Shown here piece by piece: positions 40,473-52,125 of a DNA stretch of 54,970 bases. The notes beneath the pieces were generated by a model that ran no database searches, had not been told where the DNA came from, and worked only from the letters and a program-made list of their open reading frames with translations. How positions within the stretch are numbered: position 1 is the stretch's first letter; every line of letters begins with the position of its first letter. A program made the position numbers and the translations under genes. This DNA comes from an uncultured Bacilli bacterium. GTDB taxonomy: Bacteria > Bacillota_I > Bacilli_A > RF39 > UBA660. Where the stretch lies: NCBI GenBank assembly GCA_947626695.1, contig CANQTE010000003.1:1-54970 (forward strand), in the 5' to 3' direction.

Positions 40473-43223
40473 TTAAAATATTTAATTCTGAAGATAGAGA
40501 TTTCAGCACAGCAGGAAATATTATAATTGATTCGGCTAAATGTTCGGAGACTAAAAAGAAATCATTAAATGGATGGTTTATTGAAGTTGAATTGCCCATA
40601 AAATATAAAGAATATATTGAAAAAGATAAGTTATGCGTAGTTCAAACAAAATCTAAATTAAGGCCACAAGCATTTAGAATTGGAGAGAATATAGAATATA
40701 CAAATAGAAAAATAAAGTTTACTGCAAATCATGTAATGTTTGATGCAAAAGATTATATATTAGTAGATGTAAGGCCAACTGAAAAAGACGGTATTAATAC
40801 TTTAAATTATATAAATGAAAGGACTGATAAAACCAGTCCTTTTAATATGTTTTCCAATGTACAAAATACAAATACTGCATATTTTATAAGGAAAAATTTA
40901 TTAGAAGCTTGGCAAACTGTTGAAAAAAGATGGAATGGTGTATTTGATGCTGATAACTGGGATATTAGTTTTCTTCAAAAAGTAGGACATGATAATGGAG
41001 AAAGTGTAATATATGGTAAAAATATGCAGTCTATGGAGATTTTTGAAGATTGGTCAGGAGTATGTACAAGAATATATCCTGTAGGTTACGATGGAATTAC
41101 TTTACCAGAAAAGTTTATAGATAGTGATGTTCAATATGAAAAGCCTTATTCTAGGGTAATTGATTTTCAAACCAATTTAGAACAAGAAGAGCAAACAGAA
41201 GAAAAGCTAATAGAAGAATTAAGAGAAAATGCTCAAAAATATCTAGAACAAAATAAATATCCAAAAGTAAGTTATACCATAGTATCTAACATTAATAATA
41301 AAATGGAAATAGGCGATACAATTCAAGTACTACATCCTTTAGTAACAGTTATGACTGAAGTTATAGAGTATCAATATGACATTACCTCAAAAAAGATAAA
41401 ATCATTAACATTTGGGAATTATACAAGAGATGTCAAAGCAAAATTTGACAACATTAAAGAAACTATAAATACACTTAATCAGCAGTTGTCTAAACAGGAT
41501 ATTGTAATAAAGCAACAAACCGATTTGATAAACTCACTTAACAAAAATGGATATGTGTATATAGATGACAATGAAATCTTAATTTTAGATGCATTACCAA
41601 AAGAAAAAGCAAAAAATGTGTGGAGATTTGGTTTAGGTGGAATAGGTTTTAGCTCAAATGGATATGAAGGACCTTTTGAAACTGCAATAACAATGGACGG
41701 ACAAATAAACGCAAAATTTATAACAACTGGTACAATGTCAGTAAATAGAATAGAAGGACTTTCGAATACATTAAATGGACTTGAAAGTTCTATTGAATTA
41801 AATAAAGGCAATATAACAATGTTAGTAGAACAGCAAGACAAAACCTCAAAAAAATTGGAAAATGACTATTATACAAAAACTGAAACAGATTCACAAATAA
41901 CATTAGAATCCGATAATATAAAAAGCGAAGTAAAAGGAATTTATTCAACTAAAAATGAATTAGGAGAAACTAAAAAAGACTTAACTGCATTATTGGAATT
42001 AAAACTTAACAAAGTCGATTTAATAAGTGAAATAAACGCAAGTGCTGATATTATTAGAATGGCAGCGGGCAAATTTATTTTTACTGGAAGTAATTTTTCA
42101 TTAGATGAAAACGGAAAAATAACAGCGACAGCAGGGAAAATAGGTGGATTTAATTTAAGTTCTTCTGAATTTACGGGTAATTTAAGTGGTATTTATGATT
42201 ATAATCTTTTTGACTTAATGTTTGTTGTAGGATTATCAGTTGAATTTTTTACTATTCCTTATAATTTAACAAATATCTTAGATGTAAATGGAGATGGCCA
42301 AGCTGACATGTTAGATGCTTCAGCAATACAAAATATAATTCAAGGAACAAAAACAAATTCTAAAAATGTTTCTGGAACATTTAAAATTAATTCAAGAGAC
42401 CCTAAGAATTGTATTTCAATTGAAAAAGATGGTGAAGTTGTTGTTGGATTAGGGGTAGGAGGAATAAATACAAGCATGTTGTTAGCCGAAACTATTATCT
42501 GTGGCTATAGTTCAGGAACTAATATAAATTACTGTAACTTAATAATAATGAATAGTAGAGATGGTGAAATATCTTTTATTACTAATGGTAGTAATCAAAA
42601 AAACACTAGAATAAGCTCTAATAAAATAAGTACTCAAGAAATATCTGTACGGAAATGTTAGAATAGAAGATTCATCAATAACAACACCCAGAATAATTCT
42701 ATCAGGAAGTAATTCTGAAGCATTAGCTTCAGGAACTAATACAAATTATATTGGAACTGGTAGTGAATATAGTGGAATAACAACAAGTTTAAGAGGAAAT
42801 ACAGTTAGACTTTATGCACATACTGGAGGGGTTTATTTAGGCTATAGTGGAAGTACAGCTGTAACATCAGATGAAACTCAAAAAGACATATATGAAATAG
42901 ATGATAAATATGTGGATTTCTTTGATAAATTAAAGCCTATTACTTATATATATAAAGAAAGAGGACATAGAAACCATATAGGATTTGGTGCAAGACAAGT
43001 TGAAAAAGCATTACTTGAATCAGGTTTAACTACAGAACAATTTGCAGGAATTTTAAAAGATAAAGATATTACAATATCAGCAGATGAAATGGGAACAAAA
43101 GAGGATATACATTTTGACGAATTATATTCACTAAGATATGAAGAATTTATAGCTTTAAATACTTTAATGATTCAAAAACTACAAAGAAGAATAGAAACTT
43201 TAGAAAAAGCAAAGGAGCAATAA
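40463..43223 (+). CDS. tail endopeptidase/tail fibre with S74 chaperone C-terminus, +1 frameshift at CGG 42650
   Basis: prophage endopeptidase N-terminus; skipping C42650: ...QEISV-GNVRIEDSSITTPRIILSGSNSEALASG...SDETQKDIYEIDDKYVDFFDKLKPITYIYKE. Confidence 0.85.
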
Positions 43224-43225
43224 AA

Positions 43226-43414
43226 ATGGAAGAGTTGATTATAAAAGAAAAAGAATTCAGAGAAAAAATAGTAGAATTAATTAATAATTCTGGAATACCA
43301 GCAATAATGATAAAACCTATACTTAAAGAACTTTATGAACAATTAAATGTTTTAGAAGTACAACAATATAACAAAGCAATAGATAAACAAAAAAAATCAA
43401 AAGAGGAAAAATAA
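43226..43414 (+). CDS. small hypothetical protein
   Basis: 62 aa. Confidence 0.5.
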   Translation: MEELIIKEKEFREKIVELINNSGIPAIMIKPILKELYEQLNVLEVQQYNKAIDKQKKSKEEK

Positions 43415-43435
43415 GTATTGTTATAGGAGGTAATA

Positions 43436-43816
43436 ATGAATAATACAATTTGGGTAGCTTTAATAAGTGCTTCAATACCATCAATAACATCAATAATAGT
43501 GATGTATATGCAAACTAAAACAAACAAAAAAATAACCAAAATAGAAGATATCAAAACTGAAATCCTGCAGGAAGTTGAAAATAATAGAAAAGGATATGAA
43601 AAAGAAATAAGCAATCATATTTTAGAAAATGATAAAACCTATTTAACAGACTTCTTGTCAGATATAGAAGCAAATGAGCCTAAAAGTGAAATGCAAATAC
43701 GAAGAGCTTATGAAATTAAAAAGGAATATAACTCCTTAGGTGGAGATAGTTATATTGACGACAAATGGGATGAGCTTATAAGAAAAGGAATTTTAAAAGA
43801 AAGGAAGGTGAGTTAG
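43436..43816 (+). CDS. hypothetical membrane protein near lysis module
   Basis: N-terminal TM; RBS aggaggt. Confidence 0.55.
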   Translation: MNNTIWVALISASIPSITSIIVMYMQTKTNKKITKIEDIKTEILQEVENNRKGYEKEISNHILENDKTYLTDFLSDIEANEPKSEMQIRRAYEIKKEYNSLGGDSYIDDKWDELIRKGILKERKVS

Positions 43817-43818
43817 AT

Positions 43819-44094
43819 ATGGCAGTAACAGCAGAAATGATTATGGCTGTTGTAACAGCACTAGTAACATTTGGCTTTGGCTGGTTAGCTAAAAAGTTTA
43901 ACTGGATTGAAAGCAAATACATTCCTGTTCAAAACTTTGTTATAGGATTATTAGCAGGAATGATATGTTACATATTAAAAATTAATGATGTAGACCTATT
44001 AACATCAATAATCTTTTGTTTAGTAGGTTCTATGGCATCTGGTGGAACATATGACTTAACAAAAACAAAATCTAAAGAAAGCGAGGACAAGTAA
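43819..44094 (+). CDS. phage holin
   Basis: MAVTAEMIMAVVTALVTFGFGWLAKKFNWIESKYIPVQNFVIGLLAGMICYIL. Confidence 0.8.
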   Translation: MAVTAEMIMAVVTALVTFGFGWLAKKFNWIESKYIPVQNFVIGLLAGMICYILKINDVDLLTSIIFCLVGSMASGGTYDLTKTKSKESEDK

Positions 44095-44226
44095 ATGGAA
44101 GATGAAATCATTGAAGAAACAGTAGAATTTTCAGAAGAATTATACCAAAAGAACATACAAGAAAATGAATTTGCTAAAACAGATGAATTAGATGGAATAG
44201 GAGATGATACAAATGCAAATAACTAA
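44095..44226 (+). CDS. small acidic protein
   Basis: MEDEIIEETVEFSEELYQKNIQENEFAKTDELDGIGDDTNANN. Confidence 0.4.
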   Translation: MEDEIIEETVEFSEELYQKNIQENEFAKTDELDGIGDDTNANN

Positions 44227-45037
44227 TGTAAAATGTCCTACTTCAAAATATTCAATTAAATGTCCATACACAATGAAACCACAGGGAATAGCAGTACATA
44301 ATACAGCTAATAACGCAAGTGCTATGTCAGAAATTTCATATATGATAGGAAATAGTAATAAAGTATCTTTTCATGCAGCAGCAGATGATTATAGAATAGT
44401 AACAGGAATTCCATTTGATAGAAATACTTGGCATTGTGGAGATGGAACAAACGGAAAAGGAAATAGAAATTACATAGCAATAGAAATATGCTACAGTAAA
44501 TCTGGTGGAGAAAAGTTTACAAAAGCTGAAAAATTAGCAGCAAAATATATAGCATATTTATTAAAGCAATATGGTTGGGGAATAGATAAAGTAAAGAAAC
44601 ATCAAGATTTTAACGGAAAATATTGCCCTCATAGAACACTAGATTTAGGCTGGCAAAGGTTCTTAAATATGATTAAAGCAGAATTAGGGGAAACTACAAA
44701 ACCAAATACTGAAAAGCCAACATTAGAATGGCAAAAAACAATGAATAAAGTATATAATTGTGGCTTAGAAGAAGATAATAGTTTTGGTCCAGATAGTGAA
44801 GCAAAAGCTGATAAATATTATTTATATTACGAAAAAGGGAAAAAAGTTATAGTTAATGACCATGTAAAATTTATTCAAAATAGATTAATAACAAAAGGCT
44901 ATAGTTGTGGGTCAAAAGGTGCAGATAGAAGTTATGGACCAGATACTAGAGATGCAACAAAAGCTTTCCAAAAAGCAAATGGATTAAAAGTAGATGGATG
45001 GGTAGGAGCTAAGACAACAAAATTATTATTAAAATAA
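44213..45037 (+). CDS. endolysin: N-acetylmuramoyl-L-alanine amidase + peptidoglycan-binding domain
   Basis: GIAVHNTANNASA...HCGDGTNGKGNRNYIAIEICYS...KKHQDFNGKYCPHRTLD; C-terminal PG-binding. Confidence 0.92.
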   Translation: MQITNVKCPTSKYSIKCPYTMKPQGIAVHNTANNASAMSEISYMIGNSNKVSFHAAADDYRIVTGIPFDRNTWHCGDGTNGKGNRNYIAIEICYSKSGGEKFTKAEKLAAKYIAYLLKQYGWGIDKVKKHQDFNGKYCPHRTLDLGWQRFLNMIKAELGETTKPNTEKPTLEWQKTMNKVYNCGLEEDNSFGPDSEAKADKYYLYYEKGKKVIVNDHVKFIQNRLITKGYSCGSKGADRSYGPDTRDATKAFQKANGLKVDGWVGAKTTKLLLK

Positions 45038-45297
45038 AAAATTATTAGGGCTAGGTATTAAGACCAGTTTTTAATTAACATAAAAACTTGAAAAATTTCA
45101 AAATTTATGTTATAATTATTGACAGAAGTGAATATAAGTGATAATATAATTAAACAAATATTACAAATATGTTACAAATATGTTACAAATTGATTAAGTT
45201 TGTATCAAGACTATTGAAATTTCAAAAGAATTATTATATAAAATACTTAAGTATAAAAAAATAAGGAGTCGAAGCTCCTTATCCGATTAATATTAAA

Positions 45298-45522
45298 TTA
45301 ATCTAAATTGTCCTTTTTGGAGTTTGTGATGCTAGCACAAACTTCTTTTTTTCTATTGATAGAGGAAATAGTTAAATTAAAATTTAATTTTTTTCCATTA
45401 TTTAACAAACCTTTAGGTTTGAAACTATGTAGCTGTTTGATGAAGTTTGTTAAATCTTTAAGCAGAAAAGAAAAAGCCATGACTACTAAAGCAATTCCTA
45501 TTAAAAACTCCATAATGTTCAC
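45298..45522 (-). CDS. small hydrophobic toxin-like protein
   Basis: MNIMEFLIGIALVVMAFSFLLKDLTNFIKQLHSF...; RBS aggaggtg; terminator aaggag-tcgaag-ctcctt downstream. Confidence 0.5.
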   Translation of the reverse strand: MNIMEFLIGIALVVMAFSFLLKDLTNFIKQLHSFKPKGLLNNGKKLNFNLTISSINRKKEVCASITNSKKDNLD

Positions 45523-45805
45523 CTCCTGTTGATAAAATATAACTGCTATATCAGATGCAGTATATTAGCAGTCAAAGGCTGCTTTAACTAGCAGGATTAA
45601 CTGCTAATTAATACACCTAAGTTGTCATGGTGAACATTTTTTAACAATTTTCTATACTATATCATAAACATAATAATTTAATCAATAGCTTGTACAAATT
45701 TTTACAGAAAAAATTTATGTTATTGACAAATTTCGACTGAAATTATTTAAACAATATGTTATAATATATATAGGAATGACAGAATAAATAGGCAGAGTAA
45801 TTACT

Positions 45806-45833
45806 AAAGGTCGGCTCTTCGGAGTCGATCTTT
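45806..45833. terminator. intrinsic terminator
   Basis: aaaggtcggctc-ttcg-gagtcgatcttt, GNRA/UUCG-type loop. Confidence 0.75.
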
Positions 45834-45845
45834 TATTATAAAAAA

Positions 45846-45870
45846 AGTAATGCAATAAGTAATGCAATAG
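45846..45870 (+). repeat. putative integrase arm-type sites, right
   Basis: agtaatgcaataagtaatgcaatag. Confidence 0.6.
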
Positions 45871-45989
45871 CAGAATTTTTTGAAATATATTTGTAATTTA
45901 TTGAAAAATGTATAAATGCTTAAAACCCTTTAAAATCAACATTTAGAATAGTTTAAAATAAAAATAGAGTATTATAAAAATACTCTATT

Positions 45990-46037
<48 letters not shown>

Positions 46038-46375
46038 AGTAAGATAATATTCCCTACTAAGACCTAATAAAAGTCATATTGCTTTAAATTTCACTTGAAA
46101 AATCAACGAATTTTAAAGTAAAATCACCAATAGAGCTACCAACAATAATAGTATAAAAAAACTCAAAATTTTATAAATTTGTTAGAGTTTTTGTTAGAGA
46201 AAAAGCAAGGAGTCTATTCACCATATAATTTAATTAAATTATAATTTATAATAGCAGTATTGTCAATAGATTATGAACTTCAAACTTTATATAGAAGATT
46301 ACATAAATTATTTTTATTTTATAAATTTCTTTTTTATGTTTATATTTTTTTTACAATAACAGAAAGGAGAAAATT

Positions 46376-47068
46376 GTGGATGAACAAAATCAAACTAGTT
46401 ACTATTCAGTTATACCGGCTACGGTTAGATATGATAATAGATTAAAACCAGCAGAAAAATTAATTTATGGAGAAATAACATCTTTAACTAATCAAAAAGG
46501 GTATTGTTTTGCACAAAATAAGTATTTCGCAGAATTATACAATGTTAATCCTCATACTGTTTCTCAATGGTTCTCGCACTTAGAAAAACTAGGGTATATT
46601 TATATAGAATTGATTAGAAATAAGAAAAAAGAAATCAGGGAAAGGCGAATATATATAAGAGATAACCCCTATGTACAAAATAATACATACCTATTTAAAA
46701 GTACATACCCTATGTACAAAAATATACAAGATAATAATATAAAATATAATATAGATGATTTGTTTAATTTAATTATAAATAATAGTAGTGAAATTCAAAA
46801 AGACTTTTATTCAATTTTAGACCATTTAGAACTTATTTATACAAATGATATTTTGAATAAAATGCAGGAAGATAAAATTAAAATATTAAAAAACATTATC
46901 TATACGTTATATGAAATATATAATAGCCAATTTAATTTAATATTAACAAAAGTAAAAAGGGAATCTCTAATAAACTTATATTTGTCTGCAGAGGAGCATA
47001 ATCCAGAAAATTTATTGAATTATTATAAAAAAGTAATTATTAATAAATATACAAATAATAGTATTTAA
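46376..47068 (+). CDS. HTH replication-initiator-like protein
   Basis: YYSVIPATVRYDNRLKPAEKLIYGEITSLTNQKGYCFAQNKYFAELYNVNPHTVSQWFSHLEKLGYI. Confidence 0.75.
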   Translation: MDEQNQTSYYSVIPATVRYDNRLKPAEKLIYGEITSLTNQKGYCFAQNKYFAELYNVNPHTVSQWFSHLEKLGYIYIELIRNKKKEIRERRIYIRDNPYVQNNTYLFKSTYPMYKNIQDNNIKYNIDDLFNLIINNSSEIQKDFYSILDHLELIYTNDILNKMQEDKIKILKNIIYTLYEIYNSQFNLILTKVKRESLINLYLSAEEHNPENLLNYYKKVIINKYTNNSI

Positions 47069-47082
47069 AAGAGGTAGATATA

Positions 47083-47337
47083 ATGCTTAATGATTATATG
47101 AATAATATAAATAATATTTTAGCAGTTGTACTTTTTACAAGTTTTAAAATAATAGTAGTAATATTTACTATCTTATTAATATTATCTTTAATATTTTTAG
47201 CAATAGCTTGTTTAATAAAATCACAAAAGATGAAAAGTAAATTTTTAAAAATCGTACCAAGTTTTATATTTGGTATTATTTTTATACTTACTCTGCCTTT
47301 AATTTTCCTTTATTTTAAAAATCATAATATGGTGTAA
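47083..47337 (+). CDS. small membrane protein
   Basis: 84 aa with two TM helices. Confidence 0.5.
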   Translation: MLNDYMNNINNILAVVLFTSFKIIVVIFTILLILSLIFLAIACLIKSQKMKSKFLKIVPSFIFGIIFILTLPLIFLYFKNHNMV

Positions 47338-47376
47338 ATTTAAGCCCTTTAAAAATTGAAATAGGAGTGATATTTA

Positions 47377-47760
47377 ATGAAAAAAAATCAAACAAAAAAT
47401 AAAATTATTAAAAAATTATCTAAAATAGGAATGGCTTTAACATTAATTGCTATAAAAAGTAGTAATATGGTTTTTGCTACTGAATTTGGAACAGCACAAG
47501 TTGAAACAGCGACTGACAATATTAAAAGGGTAATTACAAGTATAGCAATGCCACTTGGTGGTGTAATAATATTTGGTAGTGTTGTTATAGCTGCAGTAAA
47601 AATGATAATAAATGCAAATAATCCTCAAAAGAGAGCAGAAAGTGTAAGTTCCCTTGCTTGGATATGTGGAGGAGGAGTCGTTCTTGGAGCTTCACTTATT
47701 ATTGCATCAATTATTGTTAATATAGCAACCAATAGTACAAATGCATTATTAGGTAGCTAG
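47377..47760 (+). CDS. TrbC/VirB2-like pilin subunit
   Basis: signal peptide plus two hydrophobic helices; first gene of T4SS block. Confidence 0.65.
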   Translation: MKKNQTKNKIIKKLSKIGMALTLIAIKSSNMVFATEFGTAQVETATDNIKRVITSIAMPLGGVIIFGSVVIAAVKMIINANNPQKRAESVSSLAWICGGGVVLGASLIIASIIVNIATNSTNALLGS

Positions 47761-47774
47761 GAGGGAGAAATATT

Positions 47775-48065
47775 ATGAGAGTATTTAAAGTCCCTTTTGA
47801 TATTAAAAGAGAAGAAAAAATATTTGGTGGTTATTTAAGTTTAAGGCAAGTAATTTATTTAATGTTATCAGCATCTAGTCTTTTAATAATTCCTACGCCA
47901 TTACCAATAAATATAAAAATTATTATTATTGCATCAATAGTATTACTTTTTCTATTATTTGCTTTTTTAAAAATTTCTGAACAGAACTTTGATAAGTTCT
48001 TTTTTTATGCAATTAAGTACTTATTTCGTCAAAAAAAATTTGTATATGAGAGGTGCTTAAAATGA
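47775..48065 (+). CDS. PrgI family protein
   Basis: MRVFKVPFDIKREEKIFGGYLSLRQVIYLML. Confidence 0.85.
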   Translation: MRVFKVPFDIKREEKIFGGYLSLRQVIYLMLSASSLLIIPTPLPINIKIIIIASIVLLFLLFAFLKISEQNFDKFFFYAIKYLFRQKKFVYERCLK

Positions 48066-48772
48066 TAATAATGATTGTATTTTTAATGCTAACATTAGTT
48101 TTAATTATAGGAACAGCAATTTATTTGGACTATAAAAAGAAAGGTGCTAATAATATTCCAAAAGTAAATTCAGAAGAACAAATACAAAATAGTAAAAAGA
48201 CAAAAAAACAATTAGCAGATATTTTAGAAATTAAAATTGTAGGAAATATTATTCGTTTAGGTAATCGCTATTCTAGTATTATTGAGTTAGGAAATGTTGA
48301 TTATAATATGCTATCAGAAACAGAGCAAGAATCTATTGAAAACATTTTAATTCAAACAGCTTTATCAATAGATTACCCAATACAATTTTTCTCTACAACT
48401 GAGTTTATAGATACAAGTAAGATTATTGCTATTATTAAAGAAAATGAACCCAAAAATCAAAATATAAAAGATTATCAGAATGCATTGATTAATTATCTTG
48501 AAAATTTATCAAATAATAGATCTATTTCAATTATTAAAAATTATGCAATTATTAGCTATGATGGTAATTTAAAAAATGCTGAAGATGAGTTAAACAGAAA
48601 AATATTATCTTTAAAAAATAGTCTTTTAAGAGCAAAAATATCATGTAATGTACTAAATGATAATGAATTATATAACTTAATTTATAGAGAATTAAATAAA
48701 AATTCTTCATTGAAAATTAATAATGAAATGAAAGGAGGAAATTTATATGTTGGTAAGCAAAGCAAAAAGTAA
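48062..48772 (+). CDS. conjugation-associated hypothetical membrane protein
   Basis: N-terminal TM; between PrgI and VirB4. Confidence 0.6.
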   Translation: MIIMIVFLMLTLVLIIGTAIYLDYKKKGANNIPKVNSEEQIQNSKKTKKQLADILEIKIVGNIIRLGNRYSSIIELGNVDYNMLSETEQESIENILIQTALSIDYPIQFFSTTEFIDTSKIIAIIKENEPKNQNIKDYQNALINYLENLSNNRSISIIKNYAIISYDGNLKNAEDELNRKILSLKNSLLRAKISCNVLNDNELYNLIYRELNKNSSLKINNEMKGGNLYVGKQSKK

Positions 48773-50575
48773 AAGAGAAGAAATAGATATTTTTAATAAT
48801 GTCCCTACGATATCTGATATGCTATTGCCAGATACATTACAAGAAAAACAAGATTATTTAATACTTGGTTATAATAGATATGCAAGAATTTTTGTCATGA
48901 CAATTTATCCAGAACAAACTTGGATTGGTTGGTTAGATGACCTATATTATATTGGAAACATTAATATTTCTGTTAAAATAGAACCTGCAAGCAATAGCTC
49001 TGTAATAAATCAACTAACAAAAAAATTAGTGCAATCTCAAAGTGAATATGCAACTTATTCTAGGCAAGGCAATATATTACATTTGCCAGAACTAGAAAAA
49101 CAGATAGTAGATTTAGAGGACTTACGAATGTTAGTGCAAACAAATCAAGATAGATTATTTTTTGCAACAATATTCATCACTTTAAATGCTGAAAATTTAC
49201 AAGAACTAAATGAGAAAACTAGAATATTAGAATCCGAACTAAGTAAAAAAACAGCGATGATAAGAACTTTAACATTTAGGCAAGTAGAAGGATTGAAAAC
49301 TATGCTACCTATTGGAGAAGTACCTATTAGAAACTATGAAAGAAATATGGTAGCAGGACGGAGTATCTACATTATTTCCTATATCAAATCCGAATTTATC
49401 TCACGATAATGGAATATTTGTTGGAAGAAATATTTTCACTAATGCACCAGTATATATAAATTCATTTGCAGGGCCACCTACACTTCCAAATCCTCATATT
49501 TTTGTTTGTGGAATCTCAGGCAGTGGAAAGAGTGTCGCTTTAAAAACACTTGCTGGAAGAAATATAACAACTTTAGGATGTGGGGCTGCATTTTTAGATG
49601 TGGAACGGAGAATATATAGGGTTAACAAAGGCTTTAGGTGGTAAAGTTATCAAAATCACACAACGGAGAAAGTGCTGGAATAAACCCTTTTGAATTAGAA
49701 CCAGATACTAAAGGAGATAAACAATTTTTAAATATTTTAGATAAAGTAGCAGAGATAAGGGCATTACTTTCTACTATATGCAGGAATTATATGGGAAGAC
49801 CATTAAATGCAACAGAAATTACAGAAACAGAAATTGTAGTTAACCAATTATATGCCGAGAAAGGCATTACTACTGATGTTAATTCTCTTTATGAGAAAAA
49901 AGGTGGCAAATTAGATAATGGTAAATATGTAGTAGGGAAAATAGCAAAGAGAATGCCTACATTGACAGATTTTCAAAAAAAATTAAAAGAAAGAAATAAT
50001 TGCAAAGAATTAGCACAATTACTTATTCCATTCCTTAGAGGAAATTCTTTAGGAATTTTTGATTGTGAAAGTAAAATTACCTCAGAGGAAGAAATTATTT
50101 GCTTTAATATGAAAGAAATAAAAGATGAATTTACAAAATTATATTCTTCTTTTGTAATTCTAACTTGGATATGGCAAAAATTTATATTAAAAAATAAAAA
50201 TAGAAAAAGAATGATTGTATGTGATGAAGCATGGAGATTTTTGCAATATTCTGAATCTGCAGATTTTTTAGTAAATGTTGCTAGAAGACGGTCGTAAGTA
50301 TAATGTGCCTTTAATTATTGCTAGTCAATTCATAGACGAATTTTTAAATTGCGAAGAACGGTAGAGCAATTATCAATATTTGTTCTATTAGATATCTTTT
50401 CAAACAAAGTCCAGGAAGTGTTGAAGATATAGTTAAGTTTTTTAACTTATCAGATGGAACTAAAAACTTTTTAACAACTGCAAGTCCTGGTGAGTGTGTA
50501 ATAAGCCTTGATAATAATATAACAGCAATTAAATTTGTTATTACAGACTTCGAAAAGAAATTTGTATTTACTTAA
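48747..50575 (+). CDS. VirB4-like conjugation ATPase, five +1 frameshifts at CGG
   Basis: CGG at 49359, 49606, 49664, 50289, 50359; skipping each C gives 607 aa with Walker A ICGISGSGKSVALK and VCDEAWRFL. Confidence 0.9.
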
Positions 50576-50625
50576 AATATATTAAATTTTTGCTTACCAT
50601 TTAATAAAAGTAGGAGGCGATAAAA

Positions 50626-52125
50626 TTGAATAAACTATTAAAAAGTATTGTAATTATTTTTACAATTCTTTTTTTATTATTTCCTACATTTTCGTTAGCA
50701 ACAGATAATGTAGATTTAAAGGAACAAATAAAAAAAGAAGATGGCTCTCTTTTTGAAAAGATAATTGCAGAATGTATTGGTGGAGTTGCACAAACAATTT
50801 TTGATTTTGCAACAGGAAAAGAGTTAAATGTAGGATTTAAAGACTATGATACTTTAATATTTAATAATAATGCTGAAAGCGATTCTCTCTCTCCATTTAC
50901 AAATGAATTATGGAATAAAACAATGGACTGGTATAAGATTTTTGCTATTATTTCTGGAAGTTTAATATTAATAGCTGTTTTTATATTATCTTATAAAATT
51001 ATATATGCAGGTACTAATATAGCTAAAAAGAATGAAGCAAAAGAAAGTTTAATGAGATTATGTTTTGGTGGTATAGCAATAGCTCTTGGACCAATGTTTA
51101 TTAGATTTCTATTGTTTATTAATAATAATTTAGTACATCTACTAGTAACTAGTGCAAATAGTGGCTCATTAGAAGGAACACTTGGCAACAATATGCTAAC
51201 TTCAATAAAAACAGGAAATGCAATAACAACTGCTTTAGTAATTGCAATGTTTATATATTTATTTGTAAAACTAAATATTAAATTTATAGTAAGACAATTT
51301 ACGATTATTATTTTTACAATATTTACACCAGTAGCTGCAGGATTATGGATAATTAATAAAAATGTAACTGCAGCAAGTATTTGGGCTGGACAAATTATAA
51401 TGAATATTTTTATGCAGTTTGTTTATTGTTTCTTATTCCTTATTTATCTTGCTTTTCTTCCAAGTGGTGGAGGATGGGCTGTAAGCTTAATTTGGGCTAT
51501 GATGATACTACCATTATCAGATGCACTAATGAACTGCTTGCAAAATTTAACAAGTAGAATTGCTGGATTAGATAATGAACAAATGACTGGTAGAGCTATG
51601 GGACTGGGTACAATGCTTAGCTTTGGTTTAGGAGCAATTAAAGAACAATTTAAAGTACCAGCTTCTAGTAAAACAGGAGATTCTAATAATAGTTCATCAG
51701 ATAGTGGATTTAAAGGTTTTGCAAATAGGGCTAAATCAGTTATTTCTCCTGGTATAAATTTGAGTGCAGAAAATGATTACAATGGAAATACAAATCCTAT
51801 TAGAAATGTAATACCAAAAGAAAACAAATCGCAAGTTAAAATTAATGAAATGAATAAGGAAAATACGGCAAATGAAAATAAAAATAATGCAAATAAGTCT
51901 AGAGTAGTTTCAATGGCTAGTAGAGTAGCAAGAACAGGATTTAATATAGGTAAAGCTTACCTTAAGGTAGGTGCTAGTATGGCAGAGGGAGATTTTTCAA
52001 AAATAAATTATAATAAAACAAACAAATTTAAGAGTCAAGCCCAAAATATAGAATATACTAATAAATTAGCAAATGCTAATAATGAACTAAAGAAATCAGG
52101 TGATAAAAATGAGTTTGACGGATAA
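50626..52125 (+). CDS. TrbL/VirB6-like conjugal transfer membrane protein
   Basis: multi-TM core, signal peptide, follows VirB4. Confidence 0.75.
   Translation: MNKLLKSIVIIFTILFLLFPTFSLATDNVDLKEQIKKEDGSLFEKIIAECIGGVAQTIFDFATGKELNVGFKDYDTLIFNNNAESDSLSPFTNELWNKTMDWYKIFAIISGSLILIAVFILSYKIIYAGTNIAKKNEAKESLMRLCFGGIAIALGPMFIRFLLFINNNLVHLLVTSANSGSLEGTLGNNMLTSIKTGNAITTALVIAMFIYLFVKLNIKFIVRQFTIIIFTIFTPVAAGLWIINKNVTAASIWAGQIIMNIFMQFVYCFLFLIYLAFLPSGGGWAVSLIWAMMILPLSDALMNCLQNLTSRIAGLDNEQMTGRAMGLGTMLSFGLGAIKEQFKVPASSKTGDSNNSSSDSGFKGFANRAKSVISPGINLSAENDYNGNTNPIRNVIPKENKSQVKINEMNKENTANENKNNANKSRVVSMASRVARTGFNIGKAYLKVGASMAEGDFSKINYNKTNKFKSQAQNIEYTNKLANANNELKKSGDKNEFDG

Noticed and set aside
45150-45195. atgttacaaat tandem repeats as CRISPR or iteron array
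   Set aside because: Only two to three ~11-bp copies without spacers; no cas or rep gene adjacent.
52090-52125. gacgga at the TrbL-like/M23 gene junction as a CGG site
   Set aside because: Normal overlap: gac gga taa ends one gene, and atg agt ttg acg gat starts the next with an RBS.
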